From assembly GCA_928212115.1 (NCBI GenBank), contig CAKMRJ010000001.1, positions 182,232,787 to 182,296,786 of the forward strand: a DNA stretch of 64,000 bases, read 5' to 3'. Within the stretch, counting starts at the first letter, position 1. Each line of letters begins with the position of its first letter. Origin of the DNA: Lactuca virosa (Eukaryota > Streptophyta > Magnoliopsida > Asterales > Asteraceae). The position numbers and the translations under genes were made by a program. The notes beneath the pieces were generated by a model. That model was not told where the DNA came from. It ran no database searches and saw only the letters and a list, made by a program, of their open reading frames with translations. Below are positions 43,497-54,013 of this stretch, piece after piece.

Positions 43497-44585
43497 TTAC
43501 TTCTTGGTCATTCGGTTCAAAGGAACAACAATCTTGGAGAAATCCTGGATGAATCTTCTGTAATAACCTGCTAGACCAAGAAAAAGCCGAATCTCAGTTG
43601 GAGACCTCAGAACCTCCCACTGCATCACGGCCTCTATCTTGGCCGGATCGACTAGAATACCTTTCTGGTTGACGAGATGCCGTAGTAACTGCACCTCGCG
43701 CAACCAGAACTCACCCTTTGAGAACTTTGCGAAAAGTCTATCCCTCCTCATTGTCTCCAGCGCCTCCCTAAGGTGCTCTTCATGCTGCTCCTGAGTCTTG
43801 GAATGGAGCAAGATATCATCGATGAAAACTATCACAGACCGATCCAGCATCGGTCTGCACACTCGGTTCATGAGATACATGAACGTGGCTGGAGCATTGG
43901 TGAGCCTAAACGGCATCACCAGAAACTCATAATGACCATAACGAGTCCTAAAAGTTGTAATCTGGACATCCTTGTACCTGACACGCATCTGGTGATAACC
44001 TGACCGCAGATCAATCTTGGAGAACCAAGATGCTCCCTGCAGCTGATCAAACAAATTATCTATCCTCAGGAGTGGGTAACAGTTCTTCACTGTTACCTTG
44101 TTCAGCTCCCAGTAATCAATACACATGCGATGTGACCCGTCCTTCTTCTTCACAAACAGGATCGGGGCTCCCCATGGCGAATTGCTCGGTCTAATGAATC
44201 CCTTGTCTAGCAGCTCATGTAGCTGCGTAGACAACTCCTGCATCTCAAGAGGAGTTAACCGATACGGTGCCTTGGCTATCAGAGCCGCACCTGGGACTAG
44301 GTCAATCCTGAACTCGACCTTCCTCTCCGGAGGAACCCCAGGCAGATCCTCCGAGAATACGTCCGGGTACTCTCGCACTACTGGTACATCATCTACTGTC
44401 GCCTTACCCTTATCCTGGGTATCCATAACATAGGCGATATAACCTGCGCACCCCTGCTGAAGGTAGCACCTAGCTTCCGTTGTTGAACACAGAGTTAACC
44501 CATATTGCGGCCTCTCGCCCTGAATCACTAACCCTCTCCCACTAGGAGTCCGAACCCTCACTAGCTGCTGCTCACAGTCAATCAC
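43497..44585 (-). CDS. Element C reverse transcriptase (open frame)
   Basis: This 362-residue open frame is Gypsy RT in full. The protease-RT linker (YPDVFSEDLPGVPPER) leads to LDKGFIRPSNSPWGAPILF and CIDYWELNK. Palm motifs WFSKIDLRSGYHQ, LTNAPATFMYLMN and the catalytic FIDDIL follow, ending LGLAGYYRRFI. Substitutions at usually fixed positions (DYWELNK for DYRELNK, FRLTNAP for FGLTNAP) suggest relaxed constraint even though the frame is open. The start Met is internal to a polyprotein and is not a true start. Confidence 0.9.
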   Translation of the reverse strand: MIDCEQQLVRVRTPSGRGLVIQGERPQYGLTLCSTTEARCYLQQGCAGYIAYVMDTQDKGKATVDDVPVVREYPDVFSEDLPGVPPERKVEFRIDLVPGAALIAKAPYRLTPLEMQELSTQLHELLDKGFIRPSNSPWGAPILFVKKKDGSHRMCIDYWELNKVTVKNCYPLLRIDNLFDQLQGASWFSKIDLRSGYHQMRVRYKDVQITTFRTRYGHYEFLVMPFRLTNAPATFMYLMNRVCRPMLDRSVIVFIDDILLHSKTQEQHEEHLREALETMRRDRLFAKFSKGEFWLREVQLLRHLVNQKGILVDPAKIEAVMQWEVLRSPTEIRLFLGLAGYYRRFIQDFSKIVVPLNRMTKK

Positions 44586-44850
44586 TGCCCCATTTGGGGC
44601 TCAACCAGTCCATACCAACTATAACCTTATTCCCTCTCAGGGGAATAGAAACCAGGTCCACTGAAAACTGCTCATCAAACAACTGTAGCGTACATCCACG
44701 GTAAACCCTCGCGACCCTTACCATCCTATCATCTGCTATCTCAACATCCAATGGGCACTCTAGCTCCCCCGGAGCTCCAATGAATCGCCTGCTAAGAGAG
44801 AGCGACACAAAACATCGGGTAGCCCACAAATCAAACAATACCAAGGAAGA
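44578..44850 (-). pseudogene. Element C protease, cut by Athila
   Basis: The minus frame reads SLVLFDLWATRCFVS. The Gypsy protease motif is normally Asp-Ser-Gly-Ala, so Ser-Gly have become Leu-Trp and the enzyme would be dead. VIVGMDWLSPK follows, usual for this domain. The Athila array begins at 44851, a few codons before the motif, so gag lies on the far side. The frame extends a further dozen bases into the Athila LTR by chance. Confidence 0.85.
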
Positions 44851-46472
44851 TGATAGCTTCATTTTATTACTTCTTTCCGTAGTTTATTTTTAGTTAAAAC
44901 CATCTCATTTTAGTTAATCTTCATGCATATTTTCTCTTTTTGTTATTTTTCTCCTTTACCGGGTGCTTTCCAGTCTTTTGAGCTTATTTGCAGGATTTGT
45001 CGAAGCCTTTTTGTTATTGGTGGCTTAGAAGGGTGCGGGACTTGTGGAGGCTTGCAGTTTGCTTGTGGATTTGGAGTGGTGCGGTTGGGCTTGGTGCTTG
45101 CATAAAGAAGAAATCAATTTGGACTTAATTCGTGAGGAAGGATGATGATGAAGCGACGCGGAATCGAGCTACAAGAAAATTGAAGGAGTATTGGGTCAAC
45201 CATTAGAAGGCTTTGGAATGGCACAAATGGGCTCTAAAGAGTTATGCTTGTGGGCTGAAGTTGAAGAATTGAAGATTGGGCTAGAATGCATGTTAAATGG
45301 CCCAAATCTCACATTCAGCGTGACCCACGCGGTCCGCGTGGACTCATACGCGGTCCGCGTGAGTTGTGCTGAGCTGATTCCGGGTTTGACTTGTTGACTC
45401 TATTTGTGGAAGTTTGGTGGGTGGCTTTTGGCACCTTTTTGAATCCGGAAATCAGCTCCCTTTTGTTGGGGATTGGAGCCATTATTGGGGGAGATGACTT
45501 GAAGAACATACACCATATTCTCTCTCAAAAAAGCCTTGGAAGACTTGAAGAATTTTTGGAAGAATAGTGTAATTTCCTTTCATCTTGCATCTAAGACAAT
45601 GTTTGGTACCACTAAACTATATTGCTTTTCTTTTACTTTGGCCATGCTTGGCTAAACTTTCATTTGGTTGATTAGGGTTTAACCCATGGATGATTATTTG
45701 CTTTGAAGACTTATCATTACATTGTGTTTGAAGTTTATGGAAATGTTTTCTAGTTAAACATCTTGTTGTGTTTATTTATCTTTGATCATGAGCTTGGATG
45801 AATGAATGCTTGTTTTTGTTGACTAATTTCTTGGTTAAGTAATGGATCTTCAAATTAGTAAGCAACAAATGGTTTATATGTTTGTTTTCATTTCATTTAG
45901 ACCATGGAAATGTTTCCTCCATAATGATAATGTAAGCATTTGATTATCTTTTGGACTTGGTAACTCTTATAACTTAAAGCTGATTGATTTTCACAAGATT
46001 TTATGCTTCATTGATTTTGTGACTTCAATTAAGGAAATGTGTTAAGAGCTCCTCTAACCATTTTAATTTCTAAGAAGAGTTTAGGCAATTTGTGCTTATG
46101 AATTGCTATAGCCAAGTTAAACCAATTCACAAGTGTTATTCCATTAAGTCTAATGATAAGTCAATCATATCATCCATGAGGTGTACCCCAAAATCAACCA
46201 ATTCTACTTCATTGAATTTAAGTCAATCTTTTACTTGTTTACTTGTCATATTTTCATTCTAGCTAGTTTTAATTTTGTCCAACAATCGAAAAGAATTAAA
46301 CACCCCCCCCCCCCCTTTTACTTTTAATTTTATTTTGCAAGTATTTTTTAAAGAGATTTACATAGATATTTAAATTGAACCAATCTCCGTGGATACGATC
46401 CCTTTACCACTATACACTATTTTAGTGTAAAAGATTTAGGGTAATTAATTTTGTTGGCCTCGACAACCACCA
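44851..46472 (+). repeat. Athila LTR 1
   Basis: It runs TGATAGCTTC to ACCACCA. It carries two ACGCGGTCCGCGT palindromes (45326-45340, about 45348-45360) and a 13-base C-run (46303-46315). It is directly flanked by element C protease on the left. The 3' end is placed at the last CA before the primer site and is uncertain by a few bases. Confidence 0.9.
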
Positions 46473-46477
46473 AATTT

Positions 46478-46495
46478 TGGCGCCGTTGCCGGGGA
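46478..46495 (+). other. Athila primer-binding site, copy 1
   Basis: TGGCGCCGTTGCCGGGGA is the Asp-tRNA-type primer site characteristic of Athila/Calypso elements. It lies five bases after the LTR. Confidence 0.9.
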
Positions 46496-46525
46496 TTGGT
46501 TTATTTTTAATCAATTTGTTTCTCT

Positions 46526-47864
46526 ATGCCTAGATCTCAGCGTACAGGTGACTTGATTTACAACCCAGAAATCGAAAAAGAAGCAAGGCGTTTGGCAAAG
46601 GAAAAGCGAATTGAACGTGGTCAAACTTCTAATCCTCACGGGGATCCGGAGGTTGAACCCGCTTCATCAAGTGATACGGAACCCGATTCTAGTCCCGACC
46701 CTCGCCAAGAAATTCCCGAAACACCACCTCTACAACAAAATCCACCCATTATCGAACCAATTGCAATGGCGGACGGAGGAGGGGCTCCCGAAAGAACTTT
46801 GAGGCAAATGATGGAGACCGATGTTACACAAACTCCAACCGGTATCAATTACCCGGTTTTAGAAGGAGGTTCGGAATTGAAGTCAAGTTTAGTCCATCAC
46901 CTCCCAACTTTTCATGGATTGGAGAACGAAGACCCGCATAAGCACTTGAAGATGTTCCACATTATTTGCACTAGCATGAAGCCACAAGGGTAAACCAATG
47001 ACCAAATCAAGCTAAGGGCATTCCCCTTTTCATTGGCCGATAGAGCAAAGGATTGGTTATTTTATCTTCCCCCGGGGTCAATCAACTCATGGACCGACAT
47101 GGCAAGAGCTTTTCTTGATAAGTTCTATCCCGCTTCAAGAGTCTCAAGTCTTAGAAATGAGATTTGTGGAATCCGACAAGGTCAAAATGAGACTTTTCAT
47201 GATTATTGGGAGAGGTTCAACAACTTGTGCTATAGTTTCCCACAACACCAACTTCCGGAACAACTCCTCATTCAACACTTCTATGAGGGATTGTTGCCAA
47301 TGGATAGAAGACTAGTTGATGCCTCAAGTGGTGGTGATGTCTTTAGTAAAACTCCAAAACAAACAAGACAACTTTTCAACACCATAGTCGCGAATTCCCA
47401 ACATTTTGGCCCTCGCCAAGATATGAAGAGAGAAACTCAACAAAAGTTCAATGAAGTGGGAACATCGAACCTCGAGTCTCAAATCAAAGATCTAACCTCC
47501 GTTGTCCAAAAGCTAGCCATGGGACAAACTCCAAAAGTGATGGTTTGTGGGATATGTGCAACAATGGGACATCCTACGGATATGTGTCCAATTCTTCAAG
47601 AAGATGCGGAACATGTAAATGCCACGGGAGAGTTCCAAAACTACCACAACAAGCCATCCGGTTACCAAAATGCATATAATTCAAGTTGGAAGCCAAATCC
47701 CAATATGAACTACAACCCAAGACCATTGCCTCAAAATGCATTGGTTAGACCTTCCTACCCACCACAACAACCTCATTACCAACATCCACAACCACACTAT
47801 CAATCCAAACCGCACCCCCCACATCATCATCAACAACCTCCTCAATCTCAACCAAGTAGCATGA
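46526..47864 (+). pseudogene. Athila gag, copy 1
   Basis: The ATG at 46526 (MPRSQRTGDLIYNPEIEKE) opens a frame with an acidic, Pro/Ser-rich start. The Athila gag core follows (LPTFHGLENEDPHKHLKMF; RAKDWLFYLPPGSINSW; FLDKFYPASR), then a zinc knuckle CGICATMGHPTDMC (CX2CX4HX4C) near 47546-47590 and a Pro/Gln/His-rich tail. A TAA at 46991-46993 interrupts the frame after KPQG; the frame resumes in phase. The end is fused by a 605-bp deletion to the protease region in another frame, giving the chance end MNVHGPLQDWRCHF at 47905. Confidence 0.9.
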
Positions 47865-49601
47865 ATGTTCACGGTCCCTTGCAAGATTGGAGATGTCACT
47901 TTTAGTAGTGCTATTCTTGATCTTGGTGGCTCTATCAATGCCATGCCCTATTCGGTGTATGAATCATTGAATGTCGAACCCTTAAGTGAAACTGGTGTCA
48001 TAATCTCTCTTGCAGATAAATCAAGTGTCTTTCCTAGAGGTGTTTTGGAGGACGTCCTAGTGCAAGTAAACCAATTGGTCTTCCCATCGGATTTCTATGT
48101 GATTGATCTAGATGAACAAGTGTCCTCAAAGTCGGGTATAATTTTACTTGGGAGACCATTTTTGAAGACGGCTAGAACAAAGATTGATGTGTATGCGGGA
48201 AGCTTAACAATGGAATTTGATGGTGAAACAATAAGTTTTAACATTTATGATGCTATGAGGTATCCTAGTGATGTTTCATCTTTGTGCTTTATAGATGTTG
48301 TCGAACCATTAACTCAAGAATTGTTCGAGTTGTCTAATTATGACATGTTGGAGATGGTTTTGAGCAAGGGGTTTGATTGTGCGAAATTAGCCAAGAAGTT
48401 GAAGCTCTACTCGCTAGACCCCAAAATTGAAAGATTAGTCAACAATTTGGAGATAAAGAAGACCATCCAATTTAGTGTGAAGCAAATTGAATTACCTCAA
48501 ACTCACACGAGATTGCCACCCTCCCTTGTCCAACCGCCAGAATTAGAATTGAAGGTTCTTCCTCAACATTTGAAGTATGCGTACTTGGGAGACAACGAGA
48601 CTCTTCCGGTCATCATTTCAACTCACCTAACCAAGTGTGAAGAAGAACAGCTCCTCAAGGTATTGAGGGAACATAAAGAGGCAATGGGTTAGATGATTGC
48701 ATTTATCAAAGGTTTGAGTCCCTCCACTTGTATGCACAAAATCTTAATGGAGGATGAATGTAAGCCGAGTAGAGACGCGCAAAGAAGGTCGAATCCGCCA
48801 ATGATGGAAGTGGTCAAGAAAGAGATTTTGAAGCTCCTAGATGCGGGAATGATCTATCCAATCTCGGATAGCAAATGGGTGAGACCGGTTCAAGTCGTGC
48901 CGAAGAAGACGGGAATCACGGTGGTCGAGAACAACAAAGGTATGATGGTCCCCACCTGTGTGCAATACGGGTGGAGAGTATGTATTGACCACCGCAAACT
49001 CAATGCAAGCACACGAAAAGATCATTTTCCATTACCTTTCATTGACCAAATGTTAGAAAGGTTGGCCAGAAAATCTCACTATTGTTGTCTCGACTGGTAT
49101 TCCGGTTTTCACCAAATCCCGGTGGCACCGGAAGACCAAGAAAAGACAACTTTTACATGTCCATTTGGCACTTTCGCATACCGTAGAATGCCATTCGGAT
49201 TGTGTAACGCCCCGGACACTTTCCAACGTTGTATGGTTAGTATCTTTTCGGAATATGTTGAAAATATAATTGAAGTTTTCATGGATGACTTTACGGTATA
49301 TGGAAACTCCTTTCAAGAGTGTTTGACCAATCTCACCAAAATTTTAAAAAGATGCATTGAAACGAATTTGGTTTTAAACTTTGAAAAATGTCATTTTATG
49401 GTGAGTCAAGGTCTTATTTTGGGTCACATTGTGTCAAAGAAAGGAATTGAGGTAGATAAGGCCAAGATAGATGTTATTCAAAGCTTACCTTACCCGACTT
49501 GTGTTCGGGAAGTTCGTTCTTTTTTGGGCCATGCAGGTTTCTACCGACGATTCATCAAGGACTTTTCAAAGTTAACAAGACCAATGTGCCAACTCTTGTA
49601 A
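47865..49601 (+). pseudogene. Athila protease and reverse transcriptase, copy 1
   Basis: The frame begins at a Met in the protease (MFTVPCKIGDVTF), with the active-site motif LDLGGS and LLGRPFLKTARTK. A TAG at 48690-48692 (Trp in copy 2) breaks it before RT. RT then runs 48693-49601 with DHRKLN, CLDWYSGFHQI, FGLCNAPDTFQ and the catalytic FMDDF (Asp at 49284). The residue before it is Val where copy 2 has Gly. A TAA at 49599-49601, shared with copy 2, separates RT from RNase H in phase. Confidence 0.9.
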
Positions 49602-51437
49602 AAGGAGGTTGATTTCGAGTTCAATGAGGCGTGCAAAGAAGCTTTTGACAAGCTCAAAGAGTTGCTTATATTCGCTCCCATCATGCAAGCACCAAATTGG
49701 GATCTCCCCTTTGAGATCATGTGTGATGCAAGCAACTACGCGATAGGCGTCGTTTTGGGTCAAAAGAGTGGGAGGGCCTCCCACGTGATCTACTATGCAT
49801 CAAGGACACTAGACAATGCTCAAAGCAACTACTCTACCATGGAGAAGGAGTTATTGTCCATAGTGTTCGCTTTGGAGAAGTTTCGGCAATATCTACTTGG
49901 CACCAAAGTTAAAGTGTATTCGGATCATGCGGCTCTCAAGTACTTGATGACAAAGAAAGACGCAAAGCCAAGACTCATCCGGTGGATCTTATTATTGCAA
50001 GAATTTGATTTGGAAATCCGGGACAAGAGTGGATGTGAGAACCTTGTTGCCGACCACTTAAGTCAGATCACTTCAAATGAAACTCCTCTCCCATTGCGGG
50101 ACGAGTTTCCGGATGAGCATCTCTTTTCCCTCACTCAATCTACTCCTTGGTATGCCGATATCGTTAACTTTTTGGTCACGAAGAGGTATCCCGACACATT
50201 CACACGTGCTCAAAAAGACAAGTTGAAAAGTGATGCAAAATACTATGTGTGGGATGAACCTTATTTGTGGAAACATTGTCCCGATCAAATCATTAGGTGA
50301 TGTGTACCCCAACAAGAGCACCAATCCATTTTGCAATTATGTCATGAATTTGCTTGTGGGGGACACTTCGGACCTAGCAGGACTTTGAGAAAGGTCCTTG
50401 AGTGTGGATTATTTTGGCCAACCATGTCACGCGATTGTTACTTGTTTTGCAAAAGTTGTGAACGGTGCCAAAGGACGGGAAACATTTCACAAAAGAACCA
50501 AATGCCCCAAAATCCAATCCTTGTTTATGAACTTTTTGACGTATGGGGGATTGATTTCATGGGCCCATTTCCCGTCTCATTTGGCAACGTTTATATTTTG
50601 CTTGCGGTTGACTATGTTTCTAAATGGGTTGAGGCCAAAGCCACAAGATCGGACGATGCCAAAACGGTTATCGAGTTTTTAAAGTCTAATGTTTTTATGA
50701 GATTTGGTGTGCCCAGGGCTTTGATTAGTGATCGAGGGACGCATTTTTGTAACAAGATGATGGAGGCTTTATTGAAGAAGTACAACGTGACCCACCGTGT
50801 TTCAACAACCTATCACCCTCAAACGAACGGTCAAGCGGAGGTTTCGAATCGTGAAGTGAAGAGTATACTTGAGAAAACAGTGAATCCCTCAAGAAAAGAC
50901 TGGAGTTCAAGGCTTGATGATACCTTGTGGGCCTATCGGACCGCGTACAAGACCCCGATAGGAATGTCCCCGTTTAGGTTGGTTTTTGGAAAGTCGTGTC
51001 ATCTTCCCGTCGAATTGGAGCACCGTGCATTTTAGGCGGTCAAGCAATGTAATTACAATATTGATGAGGCGGGGAGACATAGGAAACTTCAACTCCAAGA
51101 GCTGGAAGAATTGAGAAATGACTCCTATGAAAACACAAGGATTTATAAGGAGAAGACGAAGCTCTTCCACGACAAGTCCATCACCCGGAAGCATTTTGAA
51201 CCGGGGCATAGGGTCTTACTATACCATTCACGATTGAAGTTATTTCTAGGCAAGCTAAGGTCAAGATGGATTGGACCTTTTGTTGTGATAAAGACCTTTG
51301 ACCATGGGGCGGTAGAAATTCAGAGCGAAGAAACGGGGCAAATCTTTAAAGTCAATGGGCATCGATTGAAACCTTTCTATGAAGGTTTTAACGCAAATGT
51401 CTTAGATGTCATCCAATTGGATGCCCCGGTGTACTGA
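49602..51437 (+). pseudogene. Athila RNase H and integrase, copy 1
   Basis: Continuing in the same phase, RNase H (IMCDASNYAIGVVLGQ, YSDHAALKYLM) is followed by the integrase zinc finger (CHEFACGGHFG..CERCQRTGNI). The catalytic core (WGIDFMGPFP, LISDRGTHFCN, TNGQAEVSNRE) and the C-terminal GPF module (RWIGPFVVIKTF) come next. Stops are at 50298-50300 (TGA; CGA in copy 2) and 51033-51035 (TAG, shared with copy 2). The normal terminus is TGA at 51435. There is no chromodomain, as expected for Athila. Confidence 0.9.
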
Positions 51438-51659
51438 AATCAAGAGGGAAGCACGTCTCGCCAAAGACGTTAAAGAGGGGCATTTTTGGAAAACTAAAAG
51501 TTTTCGTCTTTCCTAGTTCCGAATAAATGTCGTAGATGATCCATTTTTTCATTTTACATCTATTCTTCTTCCTTCTTGCGGTAAAAGAATGTTGGATTTG
51601 AGGACCCGGTGTTCGTATTGGTCAAAGAGCAAAAAAAAAATGGGAAAATGGCAAGCCAA

Positions 51660-51935
51660 TACACACGGTCCGCGTGTACTTAAGGTCCCGTCCGCGTGTA
51701 TATTCAAACGGACCGCGTATAGTCCTTCAAAGCGTCCGCGTCCATCATCCGAAAACAGAAGAGCTCCAGTCGAATTCACGCGGACCGCGTGTCATCGGAG
51801 GCTTGTCCGCGTGTTTATTAAAACGGACCGTTTGTGGGCTAGGAGTCGATCGCGTGTCGTGAAAGGGAAATCATAATACCTAGGGCTTATTCACGCGGAC
51901 CGCGTGTACTCGCAGTCGCGTCCGCGTGAGATGTT
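51660..51935. repeat. Array of ACGCGGWCCGCGT palindromic words, Athila copy 1
   Basis: Full or partial words start near 51663, 51689, 51707, 51732, 51778, 51803, 51821, 51846, 51893 and 51918. Full dyads read CACGCGGACCGCGTG. The same array lies at about 62903-63175 in copy 2, with several words decayed by transitions. Confidence 0.9.
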
Positions 51936-52678
51936 GACCAACGTTGACCCAGTTTTGACCAAGTTTGACCGCGAATTAAAACTCCCTTATACACCTGCCG
52001 GCCCTTCTCCTTCCTACTTCTTCTTCTTCTTCCTTTCCTCTAACCTCCATTAGAGAACCTCCATCTCCACCACTAAAACTCAGTTTCCCGTCAAACCGTC
52101 GGTCGGAATTTCACGAGACCACCGCCATTCTTCTCCAATTTCCGAGCTCTACAAACCCCACTAAAAAACTGGTCCGATCTGTTGTTGTAGCTCGGGGCGC
52201 CACCACCACTCCACCGCCACTTTCCGGCCAACTCCAGCCACCTCTCGCGATTCCGACACCACCATTGTGCTCCCCTTGGACAAGGCTACAAACCCCACCA
52301 AGAATATCTCTCAAAGCTCGCCGGAAAATTTCGCCGGAATATCAAGCCATTGCCGGATTTATCGGGTTTTCGCGGTAAATTGCTTCTCACGGGATATTGA
52401 ACAAATCTTTAAGCTTGGGGTGGAGAGTTGCAAGATTTTCAAATCCCGATTTTTCGCGCGCAAATTTTGAACTTTCAACAAAAACGAGTACTTTCTTTCC
52501 TTTTTTTAATTGATCAATATGCATGTCTCTGAACCACAATTCATATGCTGTTGCATCAAATGAGTTTAGGAATTATTTCTTGCTTTGATTGTTGAACTGC
52601 TTTAGAAGTCCATAGGGAGTCGGTTGGCGATTTGGATTGAATTGTCGTTTGTTGAGATTGTGGTTCGTGTAGTGGTTA

Positions 52679-52690
52679 TTTTTCGTGCAG
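52679..52690 (+). promoter_or_regulatory. Predicted 3' splice site before the env-position ORF
   Basis: TTTTTCGTGCAG lies seven bases before the ATG at 52698. Copy 2 has TTTTTCATGCAG at 63919-63930. Env-position ORFs of some plant Gypsy elements are known to be expressed from spliced RNA. The donor is not identified. Confidence 0.45.
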
Positions 52691-52697
52691 GTAGTCC

Positions 52698-54013
52698 ATG
52701 TCCACATCTAGGAAGCGCCCGGCTGCTGCCCGAGGCAAGGCCCCAACTAGAAATCAAAGTGATGCTCCCGATATCCCAAGATTTCGGGATGCCAAGGCAG
52801 CCGAAAACTACACGAAGAGCTTGCCTAGAAAGGTTGCATCCACCAAGTTCGTGTGCAGGGCCACGCTCATATCGTTAGGGGTTCTTGAAGGGGTCACCCA
52901 ATTGTTCCGTAACATCGGGTGGGAAAACCTTCTCAACCTCATGGCGCACACTTACAAGCTCCCCACTAGAGAGTTTCTTGCCGATTGCGGGTACGATAGC
53001 GAAAAAAAGAAAGCCGCATTCCAACTTCTAGGGGACCGAAGGTACATCGATTTTGCAACGATAAACGACATCTTGGGCTTGCCTTCTTCAAACACATCCA
53101 CAGTTTTCGACATCCTACCTGCTGAGTTCAATCATGAGACCTTTTGGACGGAAATCACCGCGGGTATCTTTTCGTGTGCCGGTCGGGATAAAGCAACCTC
53201 TATCATCCACCCATGCCTCCGCATTGCCCATCGCATCTTGGTGTGTACAATTTTTCCCGCAAAGAAGCAGGCCACGTCACCAAAAATGAGCTCTTCTTCC
53301 TTTGGTGTATGACGAGGCGTGACAGGCCACCAATCCCGGACTTTGCTTCATTCTTTTTCCACAAATGCGCACACATGAGATCCAAAACGTCCGGTGATAT
53401 TTGCATTGGGGGATTTGTCACACTTTTGGCTCGCGGTCTTGACATCGAGCTCCCAGACGAATACCAGCCTGTTGACAGCAAAAATCTTTTGGATGAGCGC
53501 GCTCTCATAAACATGCACCACATCCGTCGCAGGAACAGGAGCAGCTTCACATGGTATTGTCCTCAAGGGGTCGGGTATCTCGTTCTTCCCAACCCTCGAG
53601 TCACCAACTTCACCTTCCACGATCGCAATCAGTGGAGACTCGCGAGGACCATCACTCAGTCAGTCAATGAGGATGTGCTCCAGGATCAAGATGATGACGA
53701 GATGCATATGGATGACGAGCCCGGCGATGAGCCCACCCATGGTCCACAGCACCCCCGGCCACAAGCCCGTCCCGGGTACTACCCGCTCCCCCCCAATTTT
53801 TCCGAACGGTTCGAGACTCTTTGTGTCTCAAACCAAATCATGTCCCAGCAAATGCACCATATGTGGGGGTGGCACCAATCCCAAAACCATTTTGAGAACG
53901 TCCCACTTCCGCCTCCCTATCCATACCCTCCACCCACCCATCCTTATCCCCCTCCACCTTACCCTTACCCCTACCCCCAATACCCATATCCTCCTCCCAA
54001 TCCCCCGGTTTAG
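52698..54013 (+). pseudogene. Athila env-position ORF (ATHILA ORF-1 type), copy 1
   Basis: The frame starts MSTSRKRPAAARGKAPTR and continues with FVCRATLISLGVLEGV, NIGWENLLNLMAHTYKLPTREFL-type sequence and YIDFATINDILGLP. These are typical of the ATHILA ORF-1 protein family found 3' of pol in Athila elements. A one-base loss in a T/C-run near 53250 moves the protein into another frame, which then runs to 54013. It passes from a folded C-terminal half into an acidic DQDDDEMHMDDE segment and a Pro/Tyr-rich tail (YPYPPPTHPYPPPPYPYPYP). I see no clear signal peptide or transmembrane helix, so calling it an envelope protein rests on position only. Confidence 0.78.

Larger units (their letters stand above)
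27462..44850 (-). mobile_element. Element C: minus-strand Ty3/Gypsy (Tekay-like), interrupted
   Basis: From left to right the element reads 3' LTR (27462-29576), polypurine tract, end of integrase, and then an interruption by H and G. It resumes at about 42166 with the integrase core, RNase H, RT and protease. At 44850 it is cut by the Athila array. The two integrase pieces are consecutive parts of one gene, which proves that they belong together. Gag and the 5' LTR must lie beyond the window. Bases 27441-27461 between B and C are unassigned. Confidence 0.88.
51438..52697 (+). other. Athila region between pol and the env-position ORF, copy 1
   Basis: About 1.26 kb. The first half holds about ten ACGCGGWCCGCGT-type words (51663-51935). 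The next part has a pyrimidine-rich CTTCTTCTTC stretch (about 52010-52045) and a GC-rich leader with short chance ORFs. The first AAGCTTGGGGTG polypurine-like tract is at 52411-52422. The end is a convincing 3' splice site, TTTTTCGTGCAG, at 52679-52690. No gene is seen. Confidence 0.7.

Noticed and set aside
52111..52470. Short ORFs (52111-52314 minus, 52267-52470 plus) kept in both Athila copies
   Set aside because: The two copies are too recent for retention to mean selection; the region looks like an untranslated leader.
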